From Talpa occidentalis (lineage: Eukaryota; Chordata; Mammalia; Eulipotyphla; Talpidae): a stretch of 64,000 nucleotides of DNA. Below, one piece after another: positions 32,477 to 43,850 of this stretch. Position 1 is the stretch's first letter, and the number at the start of each line of letters is the position of its first letter. Under the pieces are notes generated by a model that did no database searches, had not been told where the DNA came from, and saw only the letters and a list, made by a program, of their open reading frames with translations. The stretch covers positions 104,405,194-104,469,193 of the forward strand of contig NW_026555331.1 in NCBI RefSeq assembly GCF_014898055.3, in the 5' to 3' direction. A program made the translations under genes and the position numbers.

Positions 32477-35400
32477 CTGAATCTACTTTAAAGGCTGGGA
32501 ATTTAAGGGAATTTATTTGAAATTTGAAAGGAATGGGATTAAGCCTGGGCTGTATTGCTAAAATCAAGTGCCTTCATTATTATTCCTTAAAGTCCACTTT
32601 CTCCCCATTCTGGGCTCAAGATTGGGGAATAGACATAAGATTCCCCCTCGAACGGGACACCTGCCATTCCCTTGGTCTGAAACCTCTCCATGATGTGTTC
32701 CAATCCATCCCCGGCTCTCGCCATTGCCTGATGTCCACCCAGACATCTCAGATCCCCTAAAATGCATCAGGTGTCCCACCAAGTACCAAGCCTGTCCAGT
32801 GTCTCACTTGCCATTCTGCTGAATAGCATGGCCTCCAACCTCCCCTGGCTTGAAAGGCCAGCGGGCAATGACCTTGCCTTACACTTCATTGGATTCTAGC
32901 TACCTTGCAAAAGGACTCATTCATAGAAGCTCAATAAATACTTCAGAAATGAATGAGAGAGACCCTTGTAGTGGAGGCGCTTTATGTGGTTTACTTTTTC
33001 ATTTCTATAAAAGGGCGATCTGACTTTCCTATGTTGATGAACATAATTAGAGTGATTCCCCCCCACCCCCCTGCCCTCAGTCCTTTAATTAGGTGGATCG
33101 TGAAAATTCACACAACACTATTAAAAATGAATTAGTTCAGAACATCCCTGCCAATTATTAGCAGCTCCCAAGGATTTCACAAAGCACTTTCGTGGCTTTC
33201 CTTTCCTCAGCCGCGTTTTCAGAGCCTGGGCCCGGAAGGAAGGTCTAAGAGGGAAAAGGGGGTGAGCTGTGAGGCTGCTTTTTCCAGCCAGGTGCCCAGC
33301 CAGGGCTTTTTCTCCTACAGTTTCCCAGAGATCAAGCCAGTGACTGCTTCCTGCCCTCCTGCTAAGCTGGAATGGGGGTTGATGGTTTTACTGTTCTTTA
33401 GTAATCAAGCAGATTAACAGCTGTGTGTTCAGGAGCTTTGGGCCTCCCTTAAATTGAGGGGGCTGTGGAGCCACACATTCCACCAGCGGCTCCTTGTTAT
33501 GAGAATGTTACTGTGGCTCTGGGCTAGACAAGGAAGAAAGCAATGGTTTTGATGTCTTTTGTTTCACGCAGCCCATTAGAAAGCAGCCGTGCTGCCCTGT
33601 GCGCACTGGGTTTGGGCACACAGAGGACTCTACCATGACGGCCTTTAACTTACCCTGTCACCTGCCTTCCTTGCTCCCTGAAACGGGGTATCATGCCCAT
33701 CTTGTTTCATCTTAGAGTGACATGCAGCGCCTCACGATGCCACCCCAACCACTCCCTTTGAGACCCTGACTCAGGAAGCTAAAGGGTGTTGCCTTCAACT
33801 GGTGTTTTTGGAACTGGACATAGTTCACCAGCCTGCACTGGCCTTCTCTCCATTAGTAGCTGTGATTTGTCATATCCTTTTCTTTCCTGCCTCTGAGGTG
33901 ATTCTAGGGAATCTGTAGAAATCCAAATCGCCTGCTGGTCCACAGGCAAGAGCGGGTACCAAGGCCAAGCAGTTGATGGCGTATTTGATTCTTTTTCATT
34001 CTGATTAAGCCCCTGGAGACTTGTAGTCCAAACATGAAGGACAAATGGATTTAAATTAGTTCTTAGGATCCAAAAACTCTGGCTGCAAGTACAAAGCAGT
34101 GAATGGTCTTGTACACATTTTTACTTGCATCTCAGTTTTACAGCTTTGAATCCTTATGTGAGCCGGATATGTCAGAAAACTAAACCCAGGAATAATAGAA
34201 ACAGTTTCAGGAAAGATAGGTAACTTGTGGAAGCGCTATACGGCTGACTTCTCTCAGTATACACCCACCCTTGGGAGAGCCAGGGAACGTACACCCCCAT
34301 CTCAGTCTGTAAGGGTGTGGGACTAGCATAGAATCAAGGGCAGGTTCTTAAACTGGCTTCCTCCCCAATCTGATGATCCACTTGGGTGGAATGACTCTCT
34401 TGGGTTTTTGGTTTTGTGTTTTTTTTTCCTAAATTTTCTGGACAGTGGGCATTTTTAAATGAGGAAAAGTCCTTTTGCAGAACTTTGTACAGTAAGTAAT
34501 TATTCATCCCTATCAAAAATGGTAGAAAGTGAGATAAAAAGTAGCACATAATATAGCTAAGCATACAGATGTGATTTCCTCAACTAGTACTAAAGTGAAA
34601 AAATTACAGATATTTGGTTAAGAGAAACGCAGAAGAAGATAAATAACTGGGGGTGAAGTTGTAATGCTCTGCTCTGTGCATTGCCATTAGTCTTTGAGCT
34701 CAAATGATGGTTTGAACATTCAATACCACAAGTATTTTTGATTCTGAAACTGAAAGTAAATATACAAGTGCCAGGACAAAATCTCCTGCAATAATATAAA
34801 ATGTAACAGCTCCATTTACTATTACAGAGATAATCAAAGATCCGTTGCTGTGTTTTAATGGCAGCGTGTTTTAATGGCAGTGTGTTTTATTCCTCTGGTG
34901 GAAAAAAAAAAAATTGTGCTCCAGTGGTCCAAAATAGCCCTGTGGGCACATTTCACACCTCCGCACAAGGCACTTGGGATTTCTGTGGGGAAGAGTCCCT
35001 TTACATGGGTCGAAAGAGACTTGATTTGGGAAGTTGGGGCGGGGCACGGGGAGAGTTGTTGAAGGCAGGAGGTGCTTCCGTTCAACTAAGTTTGAAGCAG
35101 CTGTTGTCCCTCTGCCACCTTCCTCTGTGGGTAAAAGATGGTGTTGAGTTGGAGGAATGTAAACAAAAATCTATGAAGTCGAAAATTGAGCCATAGCTAA
35201 AAAAGTTTCACTTCCAAGGAAGGAATCTGGGCCTAGGCTCCGGGGGATGAGGTGCAAGGGATGGGAAGAAAAGGAGTAGGTCCTTCAGAGCCAAACACTG
35301 CAGACATCTCTGTGTTATACCGGAAAGCAAAGTCTCCGAATGTGGCTGATGGGCTGGTGATGTGCAGGTAGGTCAGTGGGCTGGCTGGAGGTGGTCGGCC

Positions 35401-37847
35401 GTGTGTGTGGGGGCCTCTATGTAGGGATGTGTGATATGGGGATGTTGTCCACTGACCCCCGGTGTGCACATGACAACCAGGGTCAGGATTGTATGGCCCA
35501 GACAACTCTGCACCAATATCTGCAGACCTGTGGCCAGGCCTGGGTTTATCAGTGGCTGGGGTAGTAGGAGATGATGAGAGGGTCCTTCTCAGTGCTTTTT
35601 TGCTTGTGACACACCCATTTCTACATTAGGATCACTGATCCAGGGCCATTCGCTCGGCCCCTCTGAGCCTGGGTTTGCTCTTCATCCCCACCTTCTGCCC
35701 CAGCAACCTCACAATGTCTTTTTATTCTTGCATCACTTCCAGCCACTAACTCCTCCAAACACTGAATACCTTATTAAATTGGAAAATTAAAGGAGTGAAT
35801 TACGGAGTCAGGCCCTCCTCACAGCCCCCCAATTGTTAGTATCTTTACACTGGAAAACAAGCCACTGGCTCCCTTTCTACAGAGGGGGAAATGCATTAAG
35901 TTCTGTGGGAAGGAACATTTATGACCCATCTGACCCCAAATCACAAAACCCATTGAAAATTACATTTAAATCTCACAGCACCTGAGAGTCAGCCAACACT
36001 AGCGGGGAACAGAGTTAAGAGATTGTGCTTCGTCTTTGACCTGAGCGCTTCCTTTCCCTTTAAATATAGTATTGATAAATGTTTTCCCATGAACTTCCTT
36101 TCTCTGTCACCTGTAACCTTGAAAGTTGTTTTGCTATCCACCAAGTAATACTGATTTTCACCTTGAAGAAACAGGATGGGGGAGGGGGAATTTACAGCCT
36201 TCAAAGAGCCGTTCTCCTGTGCCAGGGCCAGAGAGACAGCTCCATGAAGAGCTTTGCTGGATGCTGCTCCAGGTCAGGGTCTTGTGGATGGTGTTCTCTG
36301 TCCCTAATTGAGTGATTCCCCCCACCCCCCGCCCACCGGCCCTGCTGAGTGGTGGTGTAGTGCTTCCAGGGCCCTGTGGCAGCTGTGTTGAGTCACTCAG
36401 TAAGAATCAGACAGAGTGGCCTTCCAAACTAGCTCCCCAGCAAGTTCTCTCTGTGCACCAACCATAATCTCATAGAAATGCCTTTAAAGAGGCAAATAAG
36501 CAACTTGTTAATTTTTTCATAGAGGATGGGTTTTTGCCCTAGTGCTAAAAAACACATTGTATTTTTTTTATTGTCATCTTTATGTTTCTATAATAACCAT
36601 CATATCCCTGCTCCAACATTTCCTCTTTCTTATATTCCTGCCTCCAGTCCTTCCATCTGGGCATCCCAAGACAAAGCTGTGGTGCAGGCAGAGGTTGCCC
36701 ATGGCAGCTCCAGCATCTGTGCCGCTCTCCAGCTCCCTGTCCCCCAGCAGCTCACCATCTAGTGAGCTGCAAGCCTCCACTGACTTCTGTCTTTTACCAC
36801 AGTCGCCAAAAAGTGACAATAGCCCTCACTCTATCTTTAGGGTTTTTTTTTCCTAGCAAGAACTTAAAATTCTCATCAAGTTGTCCTCAACAACTGGAAT
36901 ATTTTCTGACTCCCAGAATAGGAAACCCAGTCGTAGGAATGAATTGGCTCAACTGGTCTGACTTCTGTTCCCAGCATCTCTGCTCTCCTCCCCATGCCAG
37001 CCGCGTCCTTGGGTTAACAGGGAAGCAGGGCAGCAATTCCTTATCTGACATTGGGACATGGAACCACCCAGAGGAGAGAGACAGGCTTGTCTCTAGAAGC
37101 TTCTCTGGAAGAGTATGGTAAGAAACTGCACAGCAGCCCCGGAAATCGTACTGTTGAGTCATGGTAGCCTGGATTGAGACGCATGCATGTCCCGAACCAA
37201 CAAGCTAGGCTCACCTCTGCACTGGGGAAGGTAAGCTTCCCTAGGGGGAGAGGATGTTGTAGTGGGAAAGTGAAGGTATTGGAACAAAACCCCAATACCC
37301 ACTAGTGACTAGGAAATGAAGGACGCTGGAGCAACACTACATGTACTTCTCTGGGTTGGCTGAAGGCCAAAATCAAAAGGAGAAATTGTATGAAAACACA
37401 CAGTGGAGTCTGAAAACATTAAACTAATATAAAAGATAGTTAAAAAAATCTAGACTTTAGATGATTTCACTTAAGAATACATTCATTCCAGTAGGAGATT
37501 TTGACCAACAAAGACAGTTGAGATTTAGTTACTGGCAGATGTTTGGGGTGTGAGAGGACTTCTGCTCTGTGTGTGGTGGCTCATGAGAGAACATTGTCCA
37601 GCCCTGCTTCCCCTGGCTTTCTGGGACACGCTCACACCAGCGCATAGGAGCAGGACAGGCAGTGCCTTCCATGGGGTAACCAAAGTCAGGTGATGCACTT
37701 CATGGGGGAGACAGGTACTGATGTGCTCCACACCCAGAGCTGGAGAGGCACCTTAAGGCTGAAATTTAAAAAGTTGTGTAGAAATGGCAGGTATAGTCAC
37801 CTTGGGGTCCCTCAGAGAGAAAAATGCAGTGCCTACTCATGTAGGTG
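32477..37847. other. Longest repeat-poor stretch, no gene seen
   Basis: About 5.4 kb with locally higher GC and very few recognisable insertions. Many open frames of 60-119 codons overlap on both strands (for example 34858-35196, 36542-36856, 36762-37121), but none shows a domain, a coherent exon structure or a start context I can defend. C-rich tracts occur at 33057-33076 and 36308-36324. An L2-like end may be present at about 32900-32960 (CTCAATAAATACTTCAGAAATGAATG). Confidence 0.4.
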
Positions 37848-38000
37848 GGTGGTCTTCAACTGGAAGCCACCGAGATTGTGGGGCCACTCCCCAGGAGTTT
37901 CTGAGTCAGGAGGTCTGGGATTATTTGCATCTTGAACAAGTTTCCAGGTGATGCTGATGCCCCTGGTGCAGGGATTGCACTCTGCGGAGCACTGACCTAG
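37848..38000 (+). repeat. MER5-type hAT DNA transposon remnant
   Basis: CCCCAGGAGTTTCTGAGTCAGG, GTTTCCAGGTGATGCTGATG and GGAGCACTGACC follow the order of MER5A/B non-autonomous elements on the forward strand. Confidence 0.7.
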
Positions 38001-38648
38001 AGGATGTATGATGGAGTGTATTTTGCAGCAAAGAGAAAACAGCAGCTGCCCAAACTCAGTTGCCTTCCTCCCTATTCTGATTTAGCTTATTTATTCCCTA
38101 CATGTTCTCCCATTCATTTGAAGGGTTCTGGGTCATTCATTCATGGAAGGAACCCATTTTTGCCCTGTATGCTACAGCTAGCTCCTTGTGTGATGGGATT
38201 TGTAGTTTGGTAACTCTGAGGAGCTGCATCCACGACTTTGCCCCTAGAACTGCTTATACCATGTAAGAGAAGAACCAAGTTCCTAAGGTGCTGCCCTCTT
38301 CACATTGTACATGCACCCTGGGAAGCACAACGAAGACCCAAACAGAAACCCTACCCAGGGGCTCTGGAGGACTTTTAACTAATGGGCACTTGTAAATCTA
38401 AAAGGATTTCCTACCCGTGTGAATGCCTTAGGTGAAATGCTCATTAAACTGTCAGCTAGCAGAGAGGTGTTGCTCCTGGGAAGAGGCTCCCAGCATCCTG
38501 GGGTGGAAAGAAGCCTCCTCAGGCCACCAGGTCCCTCCCCTCCCCCGTCACTCACCTCTACCCAGGCCCTTATCCTCTTCCCAAGGCCCCTCTGAGGATT
38601 TTACAACTCCACGCCAACTCCATCAGGAAAGTATGTCTCTTCTCCAAT

Positions 38649-38651
<3 letters not shown>

Positions 38652-38681
<30 letters not shown>
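38652..38681. repeat. (AT)n microsatellite
   Basis: About 15 uninterrupted AT units, likely length-variable. An open frame crossing it is an artefact. Confidence 0.95.
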
Positions 38682-38684
<3 letters not shown>

Positions 38685-38799
38685 TTTTAAATCTGCCATT
38701 TCAATAGTTGGAGATCTCTTTTCTTAAACTGAAACTTATTAGCCACTGTCCACAGTAGAACAGGTCTTCATCTATTTAAAGTCCTTTATAAAATCACTC

Positions 38800-40945
38800 C
38801 TGTTATTTTTTATTTTTGTTTCAACATCAGAAACACTAACATATATTATTACTCAAATAACATTTGCATAACATTGTATAGCAACAATTGCTATACAATG
38901 AAAAGTAACTTTACTTTCCACCCCAGTTCCCTGGGCAGTAATCTCTACAACACTTCAGATGTACCCACTGGTTTTCCTAACATATACTGATATTTGCTTA
39001 AATAGACACCCAGACACATTTCCCCCCACCATAAGGACACATCCTGGAGTCTCTTCACATTAGCACTTATATTTCTTTGTAAGGATATAACCTAAGTTAT
39101 TTAATAAGTTATCTGTTTGTGGTCATTGGGCTGTTTCCAGTTTTATGCTTCTAGACAATGTTGTGGATACATCTTTGATTATGTTGGCAAATACAAGATC
39201 TCCTAAAGCAAAGTGTGGGCTCAAAAATTTTATGAATTTTAAATTTGGGCAGATTACATTCTGTAGAGGTTGTACTAATTTTCCTTCCTTTCAACAATGT
39301 CCAAAAGTGACAGATTTTTCCTATATGCTTATATAGAACGTTGACAAAGTTTAAAATTTTTCACCTCTGAGGCCAAAATAATGCTATTTCAAGCCTAAGA
39401 GTCACAGCTTTCTTACTGTGAGTGTCAATGAGTACCTTTTCATTCCTGTAACAACTGTATGTACTTTTTACTTTGAAGTTTATATTCTTTGGCCTTATTT
39501 TCCTATTGTTGGAAATTTTGTATAGTTTTGTGGGCTGTTTTATATATGAGGAATTACCCCTTGTCTGTCATGCATGTTGTAAATTCTGTTATGCAAATAT
39601 TAAGTATTTTCCCCCAGTTTATCTTTTCTCATTCAATTTAGTATAAGATGGTTTATGACAGGGAGTAATTTTTTATTTTTATATAGTTAAAATGTAATCT
39701 ATTCCTTTTTTATTAATGATTTCTGGATTTTATGTATTAGTTAATAAGAAAGGACTTCCCAAATCTAAGACTGTGTTTTAAGTTCTTATTTTCTTCTAGT
39801 AATTTTGTAAGTTATGGGGGTTTTTTAGTATTTATTTTGGCATACAGAGAGAAGTACCAATCCAACTTATTTTCTTTCTTCATGCCTCTCTACTTATCCT
39901 AACATGACATACTGAATAATAAATGTGTCTGTTTACCAATATGCAACATCACTGTAATTAAAATCAAAATTCCTATTTAAATTTAACATCTTATTTATGT
40001 AATCTGTGTTCATTCCATTGGTAGGTATTTCCACTTCCCAGAATCTTATTATAAGAAATAATGCAACTTCATAATGTCTTTTATGTTTGGTAGGAATAAT
40101 ATCCTCCATTAATCTTTCAGAATTTTCTAGATACACTTGCATATTTATTTTTCCATAAAAAGTCGAATATTTGGGGCCTCCCCGGTGGCGCAGCAGTTGA
40201 GCGCTGGGTTGCGGTTGCGAAGCTGCCCGCAGCCTCTACAGCGCCGGTTCGATCACCAGCTGCAACCCGGCCACTGGAGGAGGGTCCCACATGGCGGGCA
40301 GACCTCTCCTGCCGCCCGCTGCTCCCCTCAGCAGTGTACCTTGGTCCTTCTGCCTGATCTGCTCCCCGCTCTGGCTCTGGTGAATTCTCTCACCCTCCCG
40401 CGCTTCTGACTGTACCCAGTGCTTGTATGTATGTATGTATGTATAAATCAATAAATCAATCAATCAACAAATAAATCTTTTAAAAAAAAGTCGACTATTT
40501 GTTGGGAATTGAAAATTATCCTGTTGGTATTTCTACAGAGAGTGCATTAAATTTATGGATTAGTTGAGGAAGAATTGACTTTGATTATTAAGTCTTCCTA
40601 CCCAACAAAAGAGTTAGTATTTCCATTTATTCAAGATTTCTTTTGTGTCCCTTACTGCCATTTTAAAGTTTTCTTCATTTTTAACTTGAACATTTCTTAT
40701 TAAGTTCACATCTAGATATTTTTTGGTCCTTTATTGTAAATAGATATTATTTTTCATTTTGTTTTCTAACTTACACATATTTTCTTGTTTTCAGAGCCAT
40801 CAATTTTCTGAATTCTTTTAGTCTACAACAATTTTTCAATTATCTATGTATAATCTGCAATTGGTAATTTTGCATGCTTTTCCTTGTTTTTACTTTTTTC
40901 TCCTTCTGTTCCATTGCATGGTTAGCACATCTAGTATACATTGTT
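38800..40945 (-). mobile_element. Old L1, reverse strand, in pieces
   Basis: Segments such as CATTGGGCTGTTTCCAGTTTTATGC (39125-39149), AAAGGACTTCCCAAATCTAAGA (about 39750) and GAGTGCATTAAATTTATGG (about 40540) match the reverse strand of ORF2 in the usual order. It is heavily mutated and carries no open frame of note. A SINE interrupts it at 40174-40484. It may be more than one old copy. Confidence 0.5.
40174..40484 (+). mobile_element. tRNA-derived SINE, group A, with expanded tail
   Basis: Starts GGGCCTCCCCGGTGGCGCAG. It has an 8-nt tandem duplication in the head (GGTTGCGGTTGCGAAG). Duplications are AAAAAGTCGAATATTTG (40157-40173) and AAAAAGTCGACTATTTG (40485-40501), with one mismatch. The tail after GCTTGTAT has expanded into GTAT repeats and then AATC repeats. 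Confidence 0.93.
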
Positions 40946-41085
40946 AAATTACAAAAACTCCATTTAAAAATGAGAAAAGCGAGGCATAGAAAAGTTAAAT
41001 TATTTGTTTAAGGTCTCATATCTGGTGAATAACAGAGCTAGCATCTGAACACAGGTAGTTTGGCTCCTGAATTTGTGCTCTTTTA
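40945..41085 (-). repeat. MIR
   Basis: On the forward strand CATTTAAAAATGAGAAAAGCGAGGC, AGGTCTCATATCTGGTGAATAACAGAGC and GGTAGTTTGGCTCC give a reverse-strand MIR. Confidence 0.75.
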
Positions 41086-41094
41086 AATATATAT

Positions 41095-41460
41095 ATATAT
41101 TACATCATTGTTCATTTTTGTACAATGTTTGATTTCTCCTCTCAGGTGTAGTCCCCATAAAATTTCCACCACCAATTCACCCAGGAACCATCACTATAGT
41201 CCCTTGTGCTCTTCCAGCCCCCTGTTTTGATCCATCTCCTTCCTCCTCCCTTGCAGAGTATCTCTGATTTATTGTTGCCTGTTAGTTTTGGGGTTTTTAT
41301 TATTATTATTTTGTACCTGATCCATTATTTGGTTCCCCTATATTCCTCCTATAAGTGAAACCATCTGATATTTTTCTATTTCCTTCTGGCTTATTTCACT
41401 GAGCATAATCCCTTATAGTTCCATCCATGTTGCTGCCAGCTATATTCAGCTTTCCCCCAT
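41095..41460 (-). mobile_element. Old L1 3' end, reverse strand
   Basis: GTACAATGTTTGATTTCTCC, CCATCACTATAGTCCCTTG, CTCCTATAAGTGAAACCATC and TTATTTCACTGAGCATAATC are the reverse complement of an L1 3' UTR and ORF2 end. It is related to the pieces at 59131-59430 and 21440-21668. An AT-repeat sits at its 3' end (41087-41101). Confidence 0.75.
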
Positions 41461-41810
41461 GGAAAGCTGACCAGGAGGTAACATTCTCTTAATGAACTGC
41501 TGTGTGTTATCTGCTAAGTATTTTTGGCCTTGATGATTAATAGTTTAGTATAGTTTTTTTAATCGTATGCATGTATTACCTCTTTTAAGTTTTAGACTCA
41601 ATATCTTGTTAGCTTCAAAAGCTAATTTTGAAGTTTTTTCTCTTATACTATGCTCTGGAACAGTTTAGCCCTATAATTATCTTTTTGTAACTACTTACAG
41701 AAGATATTCTTCCTACCTATGAAAGTGTCTGATTCTGGTGGTTGAAGAGAAATGGATTTTTGAAGTATTCTATTTTTCTATGGTAATGAGTTACTTTGAT
41801 TTTCTACAAC
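41461..41810. other. AT-rich DNA, no gene seen
   Basis: No firm call. It may be further decayed L1. Confidence 0.35.
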
Positions 41811-41813
41811 TTC

Positions 41814-42131
41814 TTTTTTTTTTTTTTTAAAAGATTTATTTTGTTTGTTTGTTTGTTTGTTTGTTTATTTATTTATTTATTTATACAAGCACTGGGTACA
41901 GTCAGTAGCGCGGGAGGGTGAGAGAATTCACCAGAGCCAGAGCGGGGAGCAGAGCAGGCAGAAGGACCGAAGTACACTGCTGAGGGGAGCAGCGGGCAGC
42001 AGGAGAGGTCTGCGCGCCATGTGGGACCCTCCTCCGGTGGCCGGGGAGCAGCCGGGGATCGAACCGGCGCCGCAGAGGCTGCGGGCAGCTTCACAACCCA
42101 GCGCTCAACGGTGGCGCCACTGGGGAGGCCC
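41814..42131 (-). mobile_element. tRNA-derived SINE, group A
   Basis: Full-length reverse-strand copy with a TTTG/TTTA repeat tail (about 41840-41885) and the head end GCCACTGGGGAGGCCC. I could find no matching target duplication (left flank CTACAACTTC, right flank TATGGCTG), unlike most other copies. The 120-codon frame at 41845-42207 is read-through of the SINE. Confidence 0.9.
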
Positions 42132-42390
42132 TATGGCTGTTTTTAGTAATTTATATTTTTCTAGAAAACCACCCATTTCATCCACATTTTCGGCTTTATT
42201 TCAGTAGAGCTGAGCAAAGAAGTATCTCTGAATTCTTTTACTTTTGTATATCTCTATTAGCTTTCTACTTACTGGTTTTATTTTATATTGTTTGTTCATT
42301 TCTTTTCTTATGTATAATAAACAATAACTCATATTTTTGTTTTTGTTTTCAGAAAACCAGCTCTTGAATTTATTGTTTCTTCATTTTATT

Positions 42391-42665
42391 TTTTATTTTT
42401 TAAAAAGATTTATTTGTTTATACATACAAGAGCTGGGGAACAGGGCAGAGATGCAGGGAATGAGAGGATTCACCAGAGACAGAGCGGGGAACAGAACAGG
42501 CAGACTGACCGAAGTACACTGCTGAGGGGAACAGCAGGTGAGACAGGAGAGATCTGCTGCACCCTGTGGGTTGCTCCCTGGCCAAATGGGGATCGAACTC
42601 ATGCTGCAGAGGCTGTGGATTTTTCATAGTGCCGTGCTTAACCCCCTTCCCCACTTGGGAGGCCC
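42391..42665 (-). mobile_element. tRNA-derived SINE, group B
   Basis: Reverse-strand copy with ACAAGAGCTGGGGAACAGGGC on its 3' side and ACTTGGGAGGCCC at the head. Perfect 17-bp duplications, TGTTTCTTCATTTTATT, lie at 42374-42390 and 42666-42682. Confidence 0.92.
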
Positions 42666-42863
42666 TGTTTCTTCATTTTATTATGACGTTCCCCTCTTTA
42701 TCTTAGGTTACTTATGAGTTTATATGTTTTAGTTTTACTTTCTTTACTTGACTAGGTTGGTTAATAATATTTTTATGGTTTTCTTTGTTTTATTTTTATT
42801 TCTCCCAAGAACCATCTCTTGGATTGGCTTATTAGTACTACTCTCTTTAAAAAATTAGTTCCT

Positions 42864-43165
42864 GGGCTTCCCCGGTGGCGCAGCGGTTGAGCGCGGGGTT
42901 GTGAAGCTGCCCGCAGCCTCTGCAGTGCCGGTTCGATCCCCGGCTGCTCCCCGGCCACCAGAGGAGGGTCCCACATGGCGCGCAGACCTCTCCTGCCACC
43001 CGCTGCTCCCCTCAGCAGTGTACTTCGGTCCTTCTGCCTGTTCTGCATCCTGCTCTGACTCTGGTGAATTCTCTCACCCTCCCGCGCTTCTGACTGTACC
43101 CAGTGCTTGTATGAATAAATAAATAAATAAATAAATCTTAAAAAAAAATTAAAAAAAAAATAAAT
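42864..43165 (+). mobile_element. tRNA-derived SINE, group A
   Basis: Full-length and well preserved, starting GGGCTTCCCCGGTGGCGCAG with a perfect B box. The ATAA tail is long. Perfect 15-bp duplications, AAAAAATTAGTTCCT, lie at 42849-42863 and 43166-43180. It faces the SINE at 42391-42665 in the opposite orientation, 198 bp away. Confidence 0.93.
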
Positions 43166-43433
43166 AAAAAATTAGTTCCTCCTGTCACACACTCACGTAT
43201 ATATAATATATATTTCATCTGTATATATTTAAACTTGCTTGATTAACTCCTCATATTAGTTATTTTCATCCTTCTTGTTTAGTAAAGATAGTAGGTAAAA
43301 CTATACTGCTATGTGAGGTGTATCTCAGAGATTCTGATACATATTTATTGCAATATTTTCTAGATATTGCATTGTTTTTTTAAATTTGTTTTGATTTCCT
43401 CTTTGCACCAAGAGTTAAGAGAGGGCCTCTCAA

Positions 43434-43655
43434 GGGAGGGTGGGCATAGAAAAATGGTGGAAGGGGACACCATGGTTTACGGTAAAGGACTGTGCTTAGA
43501 GGACAGCTGTGGGATGATAACATACTTCTGATGAGGTATGAATCTGTTCTTCTAAATCATATATAATGATTTATTGTATATGATATCATATACAATGTTG
43601 TGAATCAATGTTACCTCAATAAGGTGGGTGTGGGGGGAAAGAAAGAAAAAAGAGA
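43434..43655 (+). mobile_element. Unclassified insertion with A-rich end
   Basis: About 220 bp interrupt the reverse-strand L1. The piece starts near GGGCCTCTCAAGGGAGGG and ends with GTGGGGGGAAAGAAAGAAAAAA, flanked on both sides by AAGAGAG. The A-rich end and the flanking repeat suggest a retroposed element, but it matches none of the families here. It contains a perfect 24-bp palindrome at 43573-43596. Confidence 0.4.
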
Positions 43656-43850
43656 GAGCTTCTCAATTTCCAGATGCTTAAGATTATTTTGTCTTTGATT
43701 AAAGCTTAATATCCAATTTGATGACATAGAGATAGGAGATTGTGATATGTAATGTTTCTATTTTTTTCAATATATTGAGATCCTCTGACTAAACATTAGA
43801 CATATGGTTTCTTTTATCAGTACAATAGGCACAGTCTCAATATTCAAGGT

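Larger units (their letters stand above)
42205..43850 (-). mobile_element. Old L1, reverse strand, broken by SINEs
   Basis: The pieces 42205-42390, 42683-42863, 43181-43433 and about 43656-43850 contain reverse-strand ORF2 traces (AAAACCAGCTCTTGAATTTATTG; TTGATTTCCTCTTTGCACCA; TTTCTATTTTTTTCAATATA). They are separated by the SINEs at 42391-42665 and 42864-43165 and by an unclassified insertion. Ends are uncertain. Confidence 0.5.

Noticed and set aside
34858..37162. Cluster of overlapping 60-119-codon frames
   Set aside because: Frames overlap on both strands with no consistent exon pattern. Higher local GC is a sufficient explanation.
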